Source of the DNA: JAZDJP01 sp043803805
Lineage (GTDB): Bacteria; Planctomycetota; JAZDJP01
NCBI GenBank assembly: GCA_043803805.1
Contig: JAZDJP010000098.1
Location: forward strand, 8,444 to 72,443
Direction: 5' to 3'
DNA: 64,000 nt
Shown here: positions 1-7,794 of the stretch, piece by piece
How positions within the stretch are numbered: the first letter of the stretch is position 1
How the letters are laid out: each line of letters opens with the position of its first letter
Translations under genes and position numbers: made by a program
The notes under the pieces: model-generated
The model's database searches: none
The model's input: only the letters and a program-made list of their open reading frames with translations
Told to the model about the DNA's origin: nothing

Positions 1-2
1 GC

Positions 3-209
3 CTCCGCGCTCTCTTCCGGGAACAGCCGCGGCTGATGTTTCAGGAAATTGTGAACGCGCTTCGATGTGGTCGCCACACAGCGCTTTCCGACCTCAACGA
101 TCTCGAATCCGAAAAATTCATCCGCAGAATCCCGTGTGCCGACGGCAAAAGAACTCGTTATTATGCAATGGACAGAAAAACTGTTGGGGGCGGACGGACA
201 ATTGGATAA
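3..209 (+). CDS. Winged-helix DNA-binding protein, C-terminal part (partial)
   Basis: An open frame enters from the left window edge and stops at TAA 207-209, leaving 68 visible residues; the N-terminus is outside the window. The visible part has a helical segment (LMFQEIVNALRCG), then a likely recognition helix (TALSDLNDLESEKFIRRI) and a beta-wing ending in TRYYAMD, which is the pattern of ArsR/TrmB-like winged helix domains. A DNA-binding transcription regulator is inferred; the effector domain, if any, cannot be seen. It ends 37 bases before the sigma-54 regulator and may be co-transcribed with it. Confidence 0.5.
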   Translation, partial: LRALFREQPRLMFQEIVNALRCGRHTALSDLNDLESEKFIRRIPCADGKRTRYYAMDRKTVGGGRTIG

Positions 210-246
210 AATTCGGGTGGAAAATGGACATAGAGGACACTCGCCC

Positions 247-1623
247 GTGGCAAGAATACTGGTCATCGACGACGAACCCAATGTCTGCTGGGCGTTCCGG
301 AAATACCTCTCCGGGGAGGGGCACGCGGTGCTCACCGCCTCCACGGCGGAGGCGGGGCTCGCGTCGGCGCGGCGGGAGAAACCGGACATCGTCATCACCG
401 ATGTCCTCCTCCCGGATGGAAACGGCCTTGACGTCCTGAAGGCCATCCGGACCGAACAACCGGGGACACCGGTCGTGATCATGACCGCTCAGGGGACGAT
501 CGGGACCGCCGTCGAGGCCGTCCGTTCCGGCGCCGCCGACTACCTCGCCAAACCCATTGACCTCGCCCGGGTGCGGGAACTGGTGACCCGGCTTCTCACG
601 GCGCCCGCGCCGCAGTCCCCGACCTCCGCCCCGACCGAATCCGGCGACACCCTCCTCGTCGGCCGGAGCGCCCCGATGCAGGAAATCTTCAAGGCCATCG
701 CGCGGTTCGCCGACCGCGACGTCACCGTCCTCATCACGGGGGAAAGCGGGACGGGCAAGGAGCTCGTCGCCAAGGCGTTGCATGACCATTCCCCGCGCGC
801 CGGGGGTCCGTTCGTCCCGGTCAACTGCGCCTCCATTATCGAGTCCCTCATCGAAAGCGAACTCTACGGGCACGAACGGGGCGCGTTCACCGGGGCGATC
901 GCCCGGAAGACCGGGAAATTCGAGATGGCCGGCGGCGGGACGCTCTTCCTCGACGAGGTCGGGGACCTTCCCCTCTCCGCGCAGGCGCGCCTGCTTCGGT
1001 TCCTGGAGGAACGCGTTCTCGAACGGGTCGGCGGAACGGAACGGATCCCGGTGGACACCCGGATGATCGCCGCCACGAACCAGGACCTCTCCGCGCGCAT
1101 CGCCGCGGGGCACTTCCGGGAGGACCTCTTCCACCGCCTCAATGTCGCCACGATCCGCATCCCCCCGCTCCGGGAACGCGGGGGGGACATCGCGCTCCTC
1201 GCCGGCCACTTTTTACAACGAGAAGGAGCGACGCCTTCTCTCCCGCCGGAAACCCTTGCCGCCCTCGACCGCTATCCGTGGCCGGGGAACGTGCGGGAAT
1301 TGAAAAACGCGATCCAGCAGGCCGCCGCCCTCGCCCGGGGCGGCGCGGTCCTCCCCGAACACCTTCCCCCGGCCGTGCGAACCGCGGCCGGCGGACCGGG
1401 CCCGTCCGCCGCGTCACTTGACGTTCTCGTCGCCGAACGCCTCCGGGCGGCCGGCGCGGGCGGCCCCGGCACCCATGAGCGCATTATCGGCGAATGGGAG
1501 GCCCCCCTCATCCGAAACGCCCTTGAGCAGACCGGCTTCAACCAGGGGAAGGCGGCGCGGCTCCTCGGCGTCCATCGGACGACGTTGCGGGAACGGATGA
1601 AAAAATACGGAATCACGGAATAG
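247..1623 (+). CDS. Sigma-54-dependent response regulator, NtrC family
   Basis: This 458-residue protein has the three classic NtrC-family parts. The receiver domain (about 1-120) has the acidic pair D8/D9, phospho-acceptor D52 in the ITDVLLPDG stretch and the KP lysine. The AAA+ domain (about 145-380) has Walker A GESGTGKE, the sigma-54 contact loop GAFTGA and Walker B LFLDEVGD. A Fis-type helix-turn-helix ends the protein (QGKAARLLGVHRTTLRERM). It would activate sigma-54 promoters after phosphorylation by a histidine kinase that is not in this window. The frame is open from base 67, but GTG 247 is chosen because it starts the receiver domain cleanly, follows a GAGG 10 bases upstream and does not overlap the previous gene. 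The regulon is unknown. Confidence 0.93.
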   Translation: MARILVIDDEPNVCWAFRKYLSGEGHAVLTASTAEAGLASARREKPDIVITDVLLPDGNGLDVLKAIRTEQPGTPVVIMTAQGTIGTAVEAVRSGAADYLAKPIDLARVRELVTRLLTAPAPQSPTSAPTESGDTLLVGRSAPMQEIFKAIARFADRDVTVLITGESGTGKELVAKALHDHSPRAGGPFVPVNCASIIESLIESELYGHERGAFTGAIARKTGKFEMAGGGTLFLDEVGDLPLSAQARLLRFLEERVLERVGGTERIPVDTRMIAATNQDLSARIAAGHFREDLFHRLNVATIRIPPLRERGGDIALLAGHFLQREGATPSLPPETLAALDRYPWPGNVRELKNAIQQAAALARGGAVLPEHLPPAVRTAAGGPGPSAASLDVLVAERLRAAGAGGPGTHERIIGEWEAPLIRNALEQTGFNQGKAARLLGVHRTTLRERMKKYGITE

Positions 1624-1665
1624 AACCGGTTCCGCTGTGCCCTTCATGAAAACGAGAGGATATCC

Positions 1666-2013
1666 ATGACCGCGCTGGCGCTTCCCATCGTCCTTCTCGT
1701 CGTATCCAACATATTCATGACGTTCGCGTGGTACGGCCACCTCAAGTTCAAGGCGTCGCCGCTGTGGCTGGCGGTGATGGCCAGTTGGGGCATCGCCTTC
1801 GTGGAATACTGCTTCCAGGTGCCGGCGAACCGCATGGGCCATGCCCCCGAAGGCCCTTACACGGCGGCTCAACTCAAGACCATCCAGGAAATCATCACCC
1901 TGGCGGTCTTCGCCGTGTTCTCGGTGCTTTACCTGAAGGAAGGAATCCGCTGGAACGTCGTGGCGGGATTCGCGCTGATTGTCGCGGCGGCGTTTCTGAT
2001 TTTCAAAAAATGA
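1666..2013 (+). CDS. DMT-like small membrane protein, DUF486 family
   Basis: A 115-residue inner-membrane protein with about four hydrophobic segments (residues 1-25, 28-50, 70-90, 95-113). The segment FVEYCFQVPANRMGH and the LKTIQEIITL region are typical of DUF486 (PF04342), a compact family related to drug/metabolite transporters. Length matches the family. An AGAGGA box 7 bases before the ATG supports the start. The substrate is unknown for the family. It stands alone, downstream of the sigma-54 regulator. Confidence 0.85.
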   Translation: MTALALPIVLLVVSNIFMTFAWYGHLKFKASPLWLAVMASWGIAFVEYCFQVPANRMGHAPEGPYTAAQLKTIQEIITLAVFAVFSVLYLKEGIRWNVVAGFALIVAAAFLIFKK

Positions 2014-2027
2014 ACCGGATGTGCGAT

Positions 2028-2306
2028 TCACCTCCAAAAACCACAAAACAGCGATAACGCGTACAACGTCATAACCGCCGCGGCAACCACCATGCCCCAC
2101 TTTTGCCAAACGGTTCTCTTGACCGGCCCGGGCTCCGTCGTGTGCCGCTGAAACATCTTTCCGCAGACAACAAATCCGAATCCGGATAACGCAACCACCC
2201 ACATTTCATCAAATGCCTGGCAAGCAAGACATATAAGTCCAATTGCCAATAATAGCGAACCTGCCAACTGAAATATCGCCGACAACACTCCCATCAACGT
2301 CTTCAC
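2028..2306 (-). CDS. Small hypothetical membrane protein
   Basis: A 92-residue protein with three hydrophobic stretches: near residues 4-25, near 28-45 after QAFDEM, and near 68-88. I do not recognise a family. The GTG at 2306 is chosen because a GAGG lies 9 bases upstream; the frame stays open to 2357, but that extension is Arg-rich and overlaps the diguanylate cyclase gene. It lies 25 bases downstream of the cyclase stop on the same strand and could be its operon partner. Confidence 0.55.
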   Translation of the reverse strand: MKTLMGVLSAIFQLAGSLLLAIGLICLACQAFDEMWVVALSGFGFVVCGKMFQRHTTEPGPVKRTVWQKWGMVVAAAVMTLYALSLFCGFWR

Positions 2307-2331
2307 AGATGCATCCTCGTGATTCGCGCGA

Positions 2332-3399
2332 TCACGCCGACTCCGCGCCCTTCCCATCCAACTCCGTCACCTCGACGCGGTTGCGCCCCCCCCGCTTGGC
2401 GCGGTAGAGCGCCTTGTCCGCCGCCGCCACCAGGATTTCGGCGGACGGCGTCCGGTCCGGCGGCGCCACGACAAGCCCCGCGCTGATGGTGACGGGAAGC
2501 GGTTTCCCCTCCGCCGGAAGACACGGCTCGGCGGCGACATACGCCCGCAGGCGTTCAACGATGGACACCCCCGTGGCGCGGTCGCAATTTCCAAGAACGA
2601 GAATGAATTCCTCCCCGCCATACCGGCCGACGGCGTCATCGCCGCGCACGGCCGCCCGGAGGTGAACCGACACCCATCGCAACACATCATCCCCCGCCGG
2701 ATGGCCGCGGGTATCGTTGATGCGTTTGAAATGATCGATGTCCGCCATGATCACCCCGAGGGGGATATGCTCCCGGCGGGACCGGGCGATTTCGCGGTCG
2801 AGGATGTCCAGGATCGCCCCGCGATTCCACAGGCGGGTCAGCGGATCCGTCAGGGCCTTCCGCTCGAATTCCCCCCGTTCCGTCAGAATCTCCTTCTGGG
2901 CGCGGCTGAGCGCCGACACCGCCAGTTCCTGCTGGGCGATGGCCGCGAGGTCGCGCAGGGCCTGGAGGTCCGCCGGGGACATCTTCCGCGGCCGGCGGTC
3001 CACCACGCAGAACATCCCGAGGGTTTTCCCGTCCGCGGAACGTAGAGGCTGTCCGGCGTAGAAACGGACCCGGGGATCCTGCATCACAAGGGGATTGTTC
3101 GCGAACCGCCGGTCCTTGAGGGCGTCCGGCACCACCATGACGCCCTGCTGTAGGATGCCGTGGCCGCAGAAGGAAGTCGCGCGCGGGGTCTCCGCCACGG
3201 ACACCCCCTGCGCCGACTTGAACCACTGGCGGTTCTCATCCACCAGGGACACCATGGCCATGGGGGTCCCGAAGATGCGGCAGGCCAGCCGCGTCAGACG
3301 ATCAAACCGCTCCTCGGCGGGGGTGTCGAGAATGCCGAGGGCATGGAGGGCGGCCAAACGAACCCTCTCATCGGGCGATTTCACAGGTTCGATCATCAA
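2332..3399 (-). CDS. Diguanylate cyclase with GAF sensor domain
   Basis: A 355-residue cytoplasmic protein. An N-terminal GAF domain (about 20-160; VDENRQWFKS and FCGHGI motifs) is joined by a short helix to a GGDEF domain (about 180-345). The active site is GGEEF at 261-265. An inhibitory I-site RGDD lies at 252-255, exactly five residues ahead of it, so the enzyme should make c-di-GMP and be feedback-inhibited. No transmembrane segment is seen, so sensing is intracellular. The GAF subtype is the one often found in cytosolic cyclases of diverse bacteria; its ligand is unknown. The HD-GYP protein at 36.7-37.8 kb is a candidate enzyme for turnover of the same messenger. Confidence 0.92.
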   Translation of the reverse strand: MMIEPVKSPDERVRLAALHALGILDTPAEERFDRLTRLACRIFGTPMAMVSLVDENRQWFKSAQGVSVAETPRATSFCGHGILQQGVMVVPDALKDRRFANNPLVMQDPRVRFYAGQPLRSADGKTLGMFCVVDRRPRKMSPADLQALRDLAAIAQQELAVSALSRAQKEILTERGEFERKALTDPLTRLWNRGAILDILDREIARSRREHIPLGVIMADIDHFKRINDTRGHPAGDDVLRWVSVHLRAAVRGDDAVGRYGGEEFILVLGNCDRATGVSIVERLRAYVAAEPCLPAEGKPLPVTISAGLVVAPPDRTPSAEILVAAADKALYRAKRGGRNRVEVTELDGKGAESA

Positions 3400-3423
3400 T
3401 TCACCCGTCGCGTTAGGAACCGT

Positions 3424-3566
3424 GAAATAATAAATGTTTCACCGCGGGACGGTGAGGCGCCCCGCCGGCAAGGCGCGAGGAGAGCGCGTACCAGGAGGTA
3501 CGCAACCGACGAGCAACGCAGTTGGCGGGGATGCATCGCCGTCCCGAATGGAACAGTTATTGTTGA
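3424..3566. repeat. Palindromic MITE-like intergenic element
   Basis: A 143-base near-palindrome fills the space between two minus-strand genes. The outer arms (AATAATAAATGTTTC near 3426 and GAACAGTTATTGTT near 3550) are imperfect inverted copies. Inside them, CGGGACGG at about 3442 faces CCGTCCCG at about 3530, and the core has a GTACCAGGAGGTAC hairpin flanked by GGCGCGAGGAG-type sequence. Its layout resembles the element at 7337-7503, although the ends differ. No ORF is contained. Confidence 0.6.
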
Positions 3567-3574
3567 ACGGTGAC

Positions 3575-5971
3575 TTATGGCGCCTCGCCTCCCCCGCCCT
3601 TCCCCTCCGGACCCTCGGGCATATCCCCGGCCGACCGCTCGAGCCCCAGATCCACAATGCGGGATTTTCCAAGCCGAAGGACCGTGACCTTCACCGCTTT
3701 TTTCCCGGCCTTCTGCGCCGCCTCCAACGCCTCCTTCACCGCCTTCACGTCCGCGGCGGGTTTCCCGTCCACACGCGTCAGAATCTCAAACGGCTGGAGC
3801 TGGGCCACCTCGGCGGGCGTCCCGGGCTCAATCTTCGAGAGCACCACCCCCTGCTCCTCCGCCGGAAGCTGGAGGGCCCGTCGGACCTCGAACGTGATAT
3901 CCTTCACCGTGATCCCGATGCGTTCACTCTTGTATTTCGGGGCGCTCTCGAAGTCCACGGGGGATCGCTCGATCGCAACCGTGCGCGTCTCGATTTTCCC
4001 CTCCCGGAAGAACCGGATCTCCACATTCCGCCCCTCGCCGATCAACGTGAACAACTGATTGAGAACGCTCTTCTGCGGCCGCCAGAGCGCGCCGTAGGTG
4101 TCCACCACATCCCCCTCGAACTCCCCGCCGCCCATTCCGCCGCCCTCGTCACGATCCTCCAGCGTGAGTTCGAGAGGATCCTCCCGACCCTCCTCTTTCA
4201 CCGAGAGCAGGATGTCCCCCTCCTTGAATCCCGCCTTGGCGGCGGGCGATCCCTCGTACACCACGGAGACCGAAAGCCCCACATCGCCGTCCTTGGTCTC
4301 CGCCCGGGCCTTGAGCTGCTTGACGATGTCCTTGGAGATGCCGTTCGTCTCCACGCCCAGCCACGCATGGCGCCGGGCCTCATCCTTCGACATGGGAACG
4401 ACCCCGGCCGCGACACACCCCTCGTATTTCTCGAACGCCGCGGCGACCTCGGGGAAAAACCAGGGACGGACGCCCTGCATCCCGAACATGGCCCCCATCA
4501 TGCCCCCGTGATAACCGGCGCCACCCCCGCCCTGGGCGAGAAGCGCCTTCTTCTCGGCATCCTCGGGAATTTCCCGCGCGGCGAAGCCGACGACGTTCCC
4601 GTTGATGTCCGCCAGCCACGTCCCCGGCGGAAGCGGATGGAGAAATACCGGATGCCACCGGCCGCGGTAACCCCGTTCCTGCGTCAGCCACCGCGAGTAT
4701 TCCGCGCGGACGAACTTCGCGCCAAAACGGTCGCGAACGTCAACGAGAAGACACGGGACGACGCGCGCCAGGGCCGCCGACTTCGCGGGATCGACGGATT
4801 CCGGAAGATTCCCCTCCACCCCGACGAGAAAGCCCGATCCGTCGCGGAACGCCCCGAGGAATTTACCGCCAAAGACCTTTCCCCCGGCGCGAACCTCGAC
4901 GGACGCGATGCGCTTGACCGCCTCACGATCCAGATCCTCCGGGATGAAAATCCGTTGCGGGCCCACGGCGATGCCATAGAACGTCTTTTCCGCCTCTCCA
5001 GCGTCCTCCCCGCCGCCATGACCGGAAAACCGCATCATGGAGCGAAACCGGAACATCATGGGGCCGCCCATGTCGTCCTCGGGGGCATCCTGGCGGAAAC
5101 GGAGTTTCACCTCGCAGGCCACCGCCTCGATCCGGGCCGTGGCGGCCTTCACCATTTCGCCAAAGGCCCCGGCCGCGACCGGAGGCTCCGCCCGGAGATC
5201 CCGGCCTTTCCAAAGGATGTCCCCTTGGGAAACGGGCAGAGACCAGTCGAGCCCGAGCCCGTAGGGACGCCCGTCCGCGTCGAAGACCACCGGGACGCTC
5301 GATGTGACCGCCTCGCCGGCCATGTTCGGAAACCGCCCCGAGGATTCCGGGGCGCCGAACCGGACCCGGGACTCGGCCGCGCTCCCGCTCAGGAAGGGTT
5401 GCGCCCCGGCGGGGGCGGCATCCACCGACAACTCCCAGCGCTCGTCCGCGGGATGAATCTGGGCGCACAAAAGCCCCTCGCCGGGCGCGGGATCGCCGGC
5501 GTCCGCGGGAAATTCGAGGGCGGGAAATGTCTCCCCCGGAGCCTCGACCGCGAGAATCATCGCCGGCGCCCGGAGATACACCCCGGCCACCTTCGCGGGA
5601 TACCGCCGGCCCCCGGCGGTCTCGACTTCGATCTTCCGGATGAAACGCGCGTCGAATATCAGATCGTTCACCAGAACGGTCCCCTTCGCCTCCCACCACA
5701 CCCCGGTGATGTCCACCGTGCGCTTCTCGTCCACGATCTCGCGGACAAGCGCGGAAAGCCCATGACCGGTCTCCTCGGGAGTCTCGGACAAATCCTTCCG
5801 CAGGGTGAGCCGGACGATGACGATGGTCTTCCGCGCGGTCTCGACCACCTTCGCGTGGATTTCAGCATCGGTCGGCTCCGGAGGGGCCGCGGGGGCATCG
5901 GCCCCCATTCCGGAGAAGGCGGCCGCGGCAACGACAAGCGCGGTGAACGACGGACGCAGGGGATTCATCAC
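3575..5971 (-). CDS. Periplasmic PDZ protein with degenerate protease-like domains
   Basis: A 798-residue protein with a Sec-type signal peptide (about 1-24, ending at GMGA). Two trypsin-fold-like beta-rich modules (about 40-270 and 285-500) follow, but I find no GNSGGP-type catalytic serine or His/Asp partners. Two PDZ domains come next (about 525-660, containing SPAAKAGFKEGDILL, and 680-790, containing GTPAEVAQLQPFEIL). It is probably a non-catalytic scaffold or regulator acting with the protease encoded just upstream: its ATG overlaps that gene's stop by 4 bases (ATGA), so the two are translationally coupled. A Gly/Met-rich stretch lies near 490. The inactive-protease reading is inference from missing motifs. 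Confidence 0.75.
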   Translation of the reverse strand: MMNPLRPSFTALVVAAAAFSGMGADAPAAPPEPTDAEIHAKVVETARKTIVIVRLTLRKDLSETPEETGHGLSALVREIVDEKRTVDITGVWWEAKGTVLVNDLIFDARFIRKIEVETAGGRRYPAKVAGVYLRAPAMILAVEAPGETFPALEFPADAGDPAPGEGLLCAQIHPADERWELSVDAAPAGAQPFLSGSAAESRVRFGAPESSGRFPNMAGEAVTSSVPVVFDADGRPYGLGLDWSLPVSQGDILWKGRDLRAEPPVAAGAFGEMVKAATARIEAVACEVKLRFRQDAPEDDMGGPMMFRFRSMMRFSGHGGGEDAGEAEKTFYGIAVGPQRIFIPEDLDREAVKRIASVEVRAGGKVFGGKFLGAFRDGSGFLVGVEGNLPESVDPAKSAALARVVPCLLVDVRDRFGAKFVRAEYSRWLTQERGYRGRWHPVFLHPLPPGTWLADINGNVVGFAAREIPEDAEKKALLAQGGGGAGYHGGMMGAMFGMQGVRPWFFPEVAAAFEKYEGCVAAGVVPMSKDEARRHAWLGVETNGISKDIVKQLKARAETKDGDVGLSVSVVYEGSPAAKAGFKEGDILLSVKEEGREDPLELTLEDRDEGGGMGGGEFEGDVVDTYGALWRPQKSVLNQLFTLIGEGRNVEIRFFREGKIETRTVAIERSPVDFESAPKYKSERIGITVKDITFEVRRALQLPAEEQGVVLSKIEPGTPAEVAQLQPFEILTRVDGKPAADVKAVKEALEAAQKAGKKAVKVTVLRLGKSRIVDLGLERSAGDMPEGPEGKGGGGEAP

Positions 5972-7515
5972 TCATCCTCCTTGAAATCCCGGTTATAATC
6001 CAGGACGATCAGTTTTTTGTACCCGCCCCGCTGGACCTCGATCATCACCTTCTTCTCGCGGGCCTCGGCGGCGAGCGCGGCGCTGTACACCGTCTGGAGG
6101 TCCGCGACAGAACGGACCTCCCGGCCGTCCACCTTCAGCAAAATATCATTCACCGACAGGCCGGCGTTGGCGGCGTTTCCGGGGTACTTCACCCCCTGGA
6201 CGTACACGCCCTCCTTCCGGAAATAATACAGGGCGGGCGTCTTGAACTTGCTGATTTCCTTCACGGTGAAATTCCACCGTTTGCAATCGAAGTCGCCGCC
6301 CTCGAACCGGCCCTTGAGGGTGGGGACCACGGAACACGCCAGGTCCTCCGTTCCCCGCCGCACCTTGAACTCGACCGGCTTGTCGAGAGGCAGTTCCGCC
6401 AGAGTCGTCCGGAGGCGCGGCAGATCCTCCACGTACATCCCGACAACCGGTTTTCCGCCCACCGCGAGAAGCAGGTCGTTCTCGCGCAGGCCCGCCTCCT
6501 CGGCGGGGGAATTCCGCTCCACATGGGCGATGATCACACCGCTCTCCGCCTCAAAGAACGTGTCGCGGGCGAAATCCCGCAGAGGCTGGAACTCCACCCC
6601 GGTCCAGACGCGATTCACCTTCCCGTCCTTTCGAAGCTGTTCCACGACGCGTTTGGCCACGTTCGAGGGGATGGCAAAACCAAGGCCTTCCGCCCCCCAT
6701 CCCATGCCCAGGGTGTTGATGCCGACGACCTCGCCCCGGGTGTTCACGAGCGGCCCGCCGGAGTTGCCGGGATTGATGGCCGCGTCCGTCTGGAGCCAGA
6801 GATTATATTTGTATTGCGTCTCGAAACCCATGTAGCGGCGCGTGTTCGAGATGATGCCAAACGAAATCGAACGGGTGAAACCGAACGGGCTCCCCAGCGC
6901 CATCACGAACTCGCCCTCTTCCAGTTTATCCGAATCCCCGAAGACGGCGCAGGGGAGCGGGGACTTCAACCTCGTCCGGTCGAGCTGGAGGAGCGCGAGA
7001 TCCGTCTCCGGATCGAGCCCCACCACGGTCGCGGGAATCTGCTCCTTGTCGAACAGAACGCAGCGGATCTGAACGGACTTTTCGGCGACGTGATTGTTCG
7101 TGACCACGAGGCCCTCCGGGGTGATGACCACGCCGCTCCCGAAGACCTGCTGTTTGGCCTTTTCCCCACCCTCGAAACTCTCCCGGATGGGTTTGACAAA
7201 GACGAGGGCGGGGTAGACCTTGGCCTTGGCCTCCTCGATGACGGCCCGGAAATCCACCGGCCGGGAGGAACCCGACCGGGAAACCGGGGAGGCGGATTGA
7301 CAACCCGCGGCCGCCAGCACCACCGCCGCCAGAATAAAGGGCTGTTTCAAAACCGGGACCGTCGGCCCGAGGCCGAGCGAAAGCCCGGCAACCAAGGAGT
7401 GCCGACGACTGCGTATCAACGGAGCGATACGCCGAGGAGGCACGACGCCGGATGACGGACTTGCAGCCGGCCGAAGCCAGGGAGCGGTTTTGAAACAGCC
7501 CTTGAGGACTCTCAT
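5968..7515 (-). CDS. HtrA/DegP-type serine protease lipoprotein with two PDZ domains
   Basis: A 515-residue envelope serine protease. The catalytic triad is intact: H142 (TNNHVAE), D172 (ETDLALL) and S252 (GNSGGPL). PDZ domains follow at about 300-390 and 420-510. A lipoprotein signal (ILAAVVLAAAGC) places the lipid-bearing Cys at residue 72, unusually far in, because a 167-base palindromic element lies inside the 5' end of the gene. ATG 7515 is preceded by GGAG 7 bases upstream and looks native; a TTG codon (residue 56) could also initiate just ahead of the hydrophobic stretch. Codons 4-5 (Leu-Lys) and 56-57 (Leu-Lys) match, so removing 52 codons restores an ordinary signal peptide. The likely role is quality control of envelope proteins, together with the coupled PDZ protein downstream. 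Confidence 0.92.
   Translation of the reverse strand: MRVLKGCFKTAPWLRPAASPSSGVVPPRRIAPLIRSRRHSLVAGLSLGLGPTVPVLKQPFILAAVVLAAAGCQSASPVSRSGSSRPVDFRAVIEEAKAKVYPALVFVKPIRESFEGGEKAKQQVFGSGVVITPEGLVVTNNHVAEKSVQIRCVLFDKEQIPATVVGLDPETDLALLQLDRTRLKSPLPCAVFGDSDKLEEGEFVMALGSPFGFTRSISFGIISNTRRYMGFETQYKYNLWLQTDAAINPGNSGGPLVNTRGEVVGINTLGMGWGAEGLGFAIPSNVAKRVVEQLRKDGKVNRVWTGVEFQPLRDFARDTFFEAESGVIIAHVERNSPAEEAGLRENDLLLAVGGKPVVGMYVEDLPRLRTTLAELPLDKPVEFKVRRGTEDLACSVVPTLKGRFEGGDFDCKRWNFTVKEISKFKTPALYYFRKEGVYVQGVKYPGNAANAGLSVNDILLKVDGREVRSVADLQTVYSAALAAEAREKKVMIEVQRGGYKKLIVLDYNRDFKEDE
7337..7503. mobile_element. Palindromic MITE-like element with perfect 19-bp inverted ends
   Basis: The 19 bases at 7337-7355 (AAGGGCTGTTTCAAAACCG) are an exact reverse complement of 7485-7503. 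The 129-base interior is also foldable, with a GCGTATC/GATACGC hairpin around AACGGAGC and flanking GTGCC/GGCAC pairs. It encodes nothing on its own but is read through in frame by the HtrA gene, adding about 52 Arg/Pro/Ser-rich residues before the lipoprotein signal. No clear target-site duplication is visible, so mobility is inferred from the structure only. Confidence 0.7.
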
Positions 7516-7560
7516 GGGAATTCTCCGAAAATGCCGAACCTTTCACCGTCCGGAACGTTC

Positions 7561-7566
7561 ATTATA
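7561..7566 (-). promoter_or_regulatory. Putative -10 box of the htrA-PDZ operon
   Basis: On the minus strand TATAAT lies 45 bases before the htrA ATG, giving a leader of roughly 38 bases that ends with the GGAG box. No convincing -35 is seen. The octamer ATTATAAT is self-complementary, so direction is inferred from the gene. Confidence 0.45.
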
Positions 7567-7612
7567 ATGGGCCGGGAACGGAATCCCATGAAACTTCCGG
7601 TTAAAGTAAATG

Positions 7613-7733
7613 TCGAACCACGAACCATGAGCGAAGTCCTGGCTCATCCTTCGACCCCGTGGCGCTGACGCACGGGGCAAACCCCGTGACGAGGACGTAC
7701 GGGGCGCACAGGCTCAAGATGAGCGGGCTTGTC
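7613..7733. repeat. Modular palindromic repeat (CTTCGAC/ATGAGC family), copy 1
   Basis: The flanks GGCTCATCCTTCGACCCCGTG and CTCAAGATGAGCGGG bracket two stem-loop units of the form CCCCGTG...ACGGGG joined by GCAAA. Unit A (GGCGCTGACGC core) comes first and unit B (ACGAGGACGT core) second. The copy at 18128-18252 is inverted and has the units in the opposite order. It lies in the gap between divergent htrA and mrp. Confidence 0.7.
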
Positions 7734-7759
7734 AATTCGTGACCTGCTCCGGCCGAAGA

Positions 7760-7787
7760 TTGTTTTTCCCATGTCCCCGTCTACAAT
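7760..7787 (+). promoter_or_regulatory. Promoter of mrp, likely leaderless
   Basis: TTGTTT (7760-7765), a 16-base spacer and TACAAT (7782-7787) are followed by only 7 bases before the ATG at 7795. Transcription would start at or next to the start codon. There is no Shine-Dalgarno sequence, which fits leaderless translation. Confidence 0.55.
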
Positions 7788-7794
7788 CAATCCC

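Noticed and set aside
67..246. N-terminal extension of the sigma-54 regulator from ATG 67
   Set aside because: It overlaps the preceding winged-helix gene, adds 60 residues outside the receiver fold, and a better-placed GTG with a ribosome site exists at 247.
3434..5998. An 854-codon plus-strand open frame opposite the PDZ protein gene, and similar long frames such as 42267-44612 on the minus strand
   Set aside because: GC-rich third positions create long antisense frames. These have no recognisable domains, no ribosome sites and low-complexity Arg/Gly/Pro-rich products, while the opposite strand encodes clear proteins.
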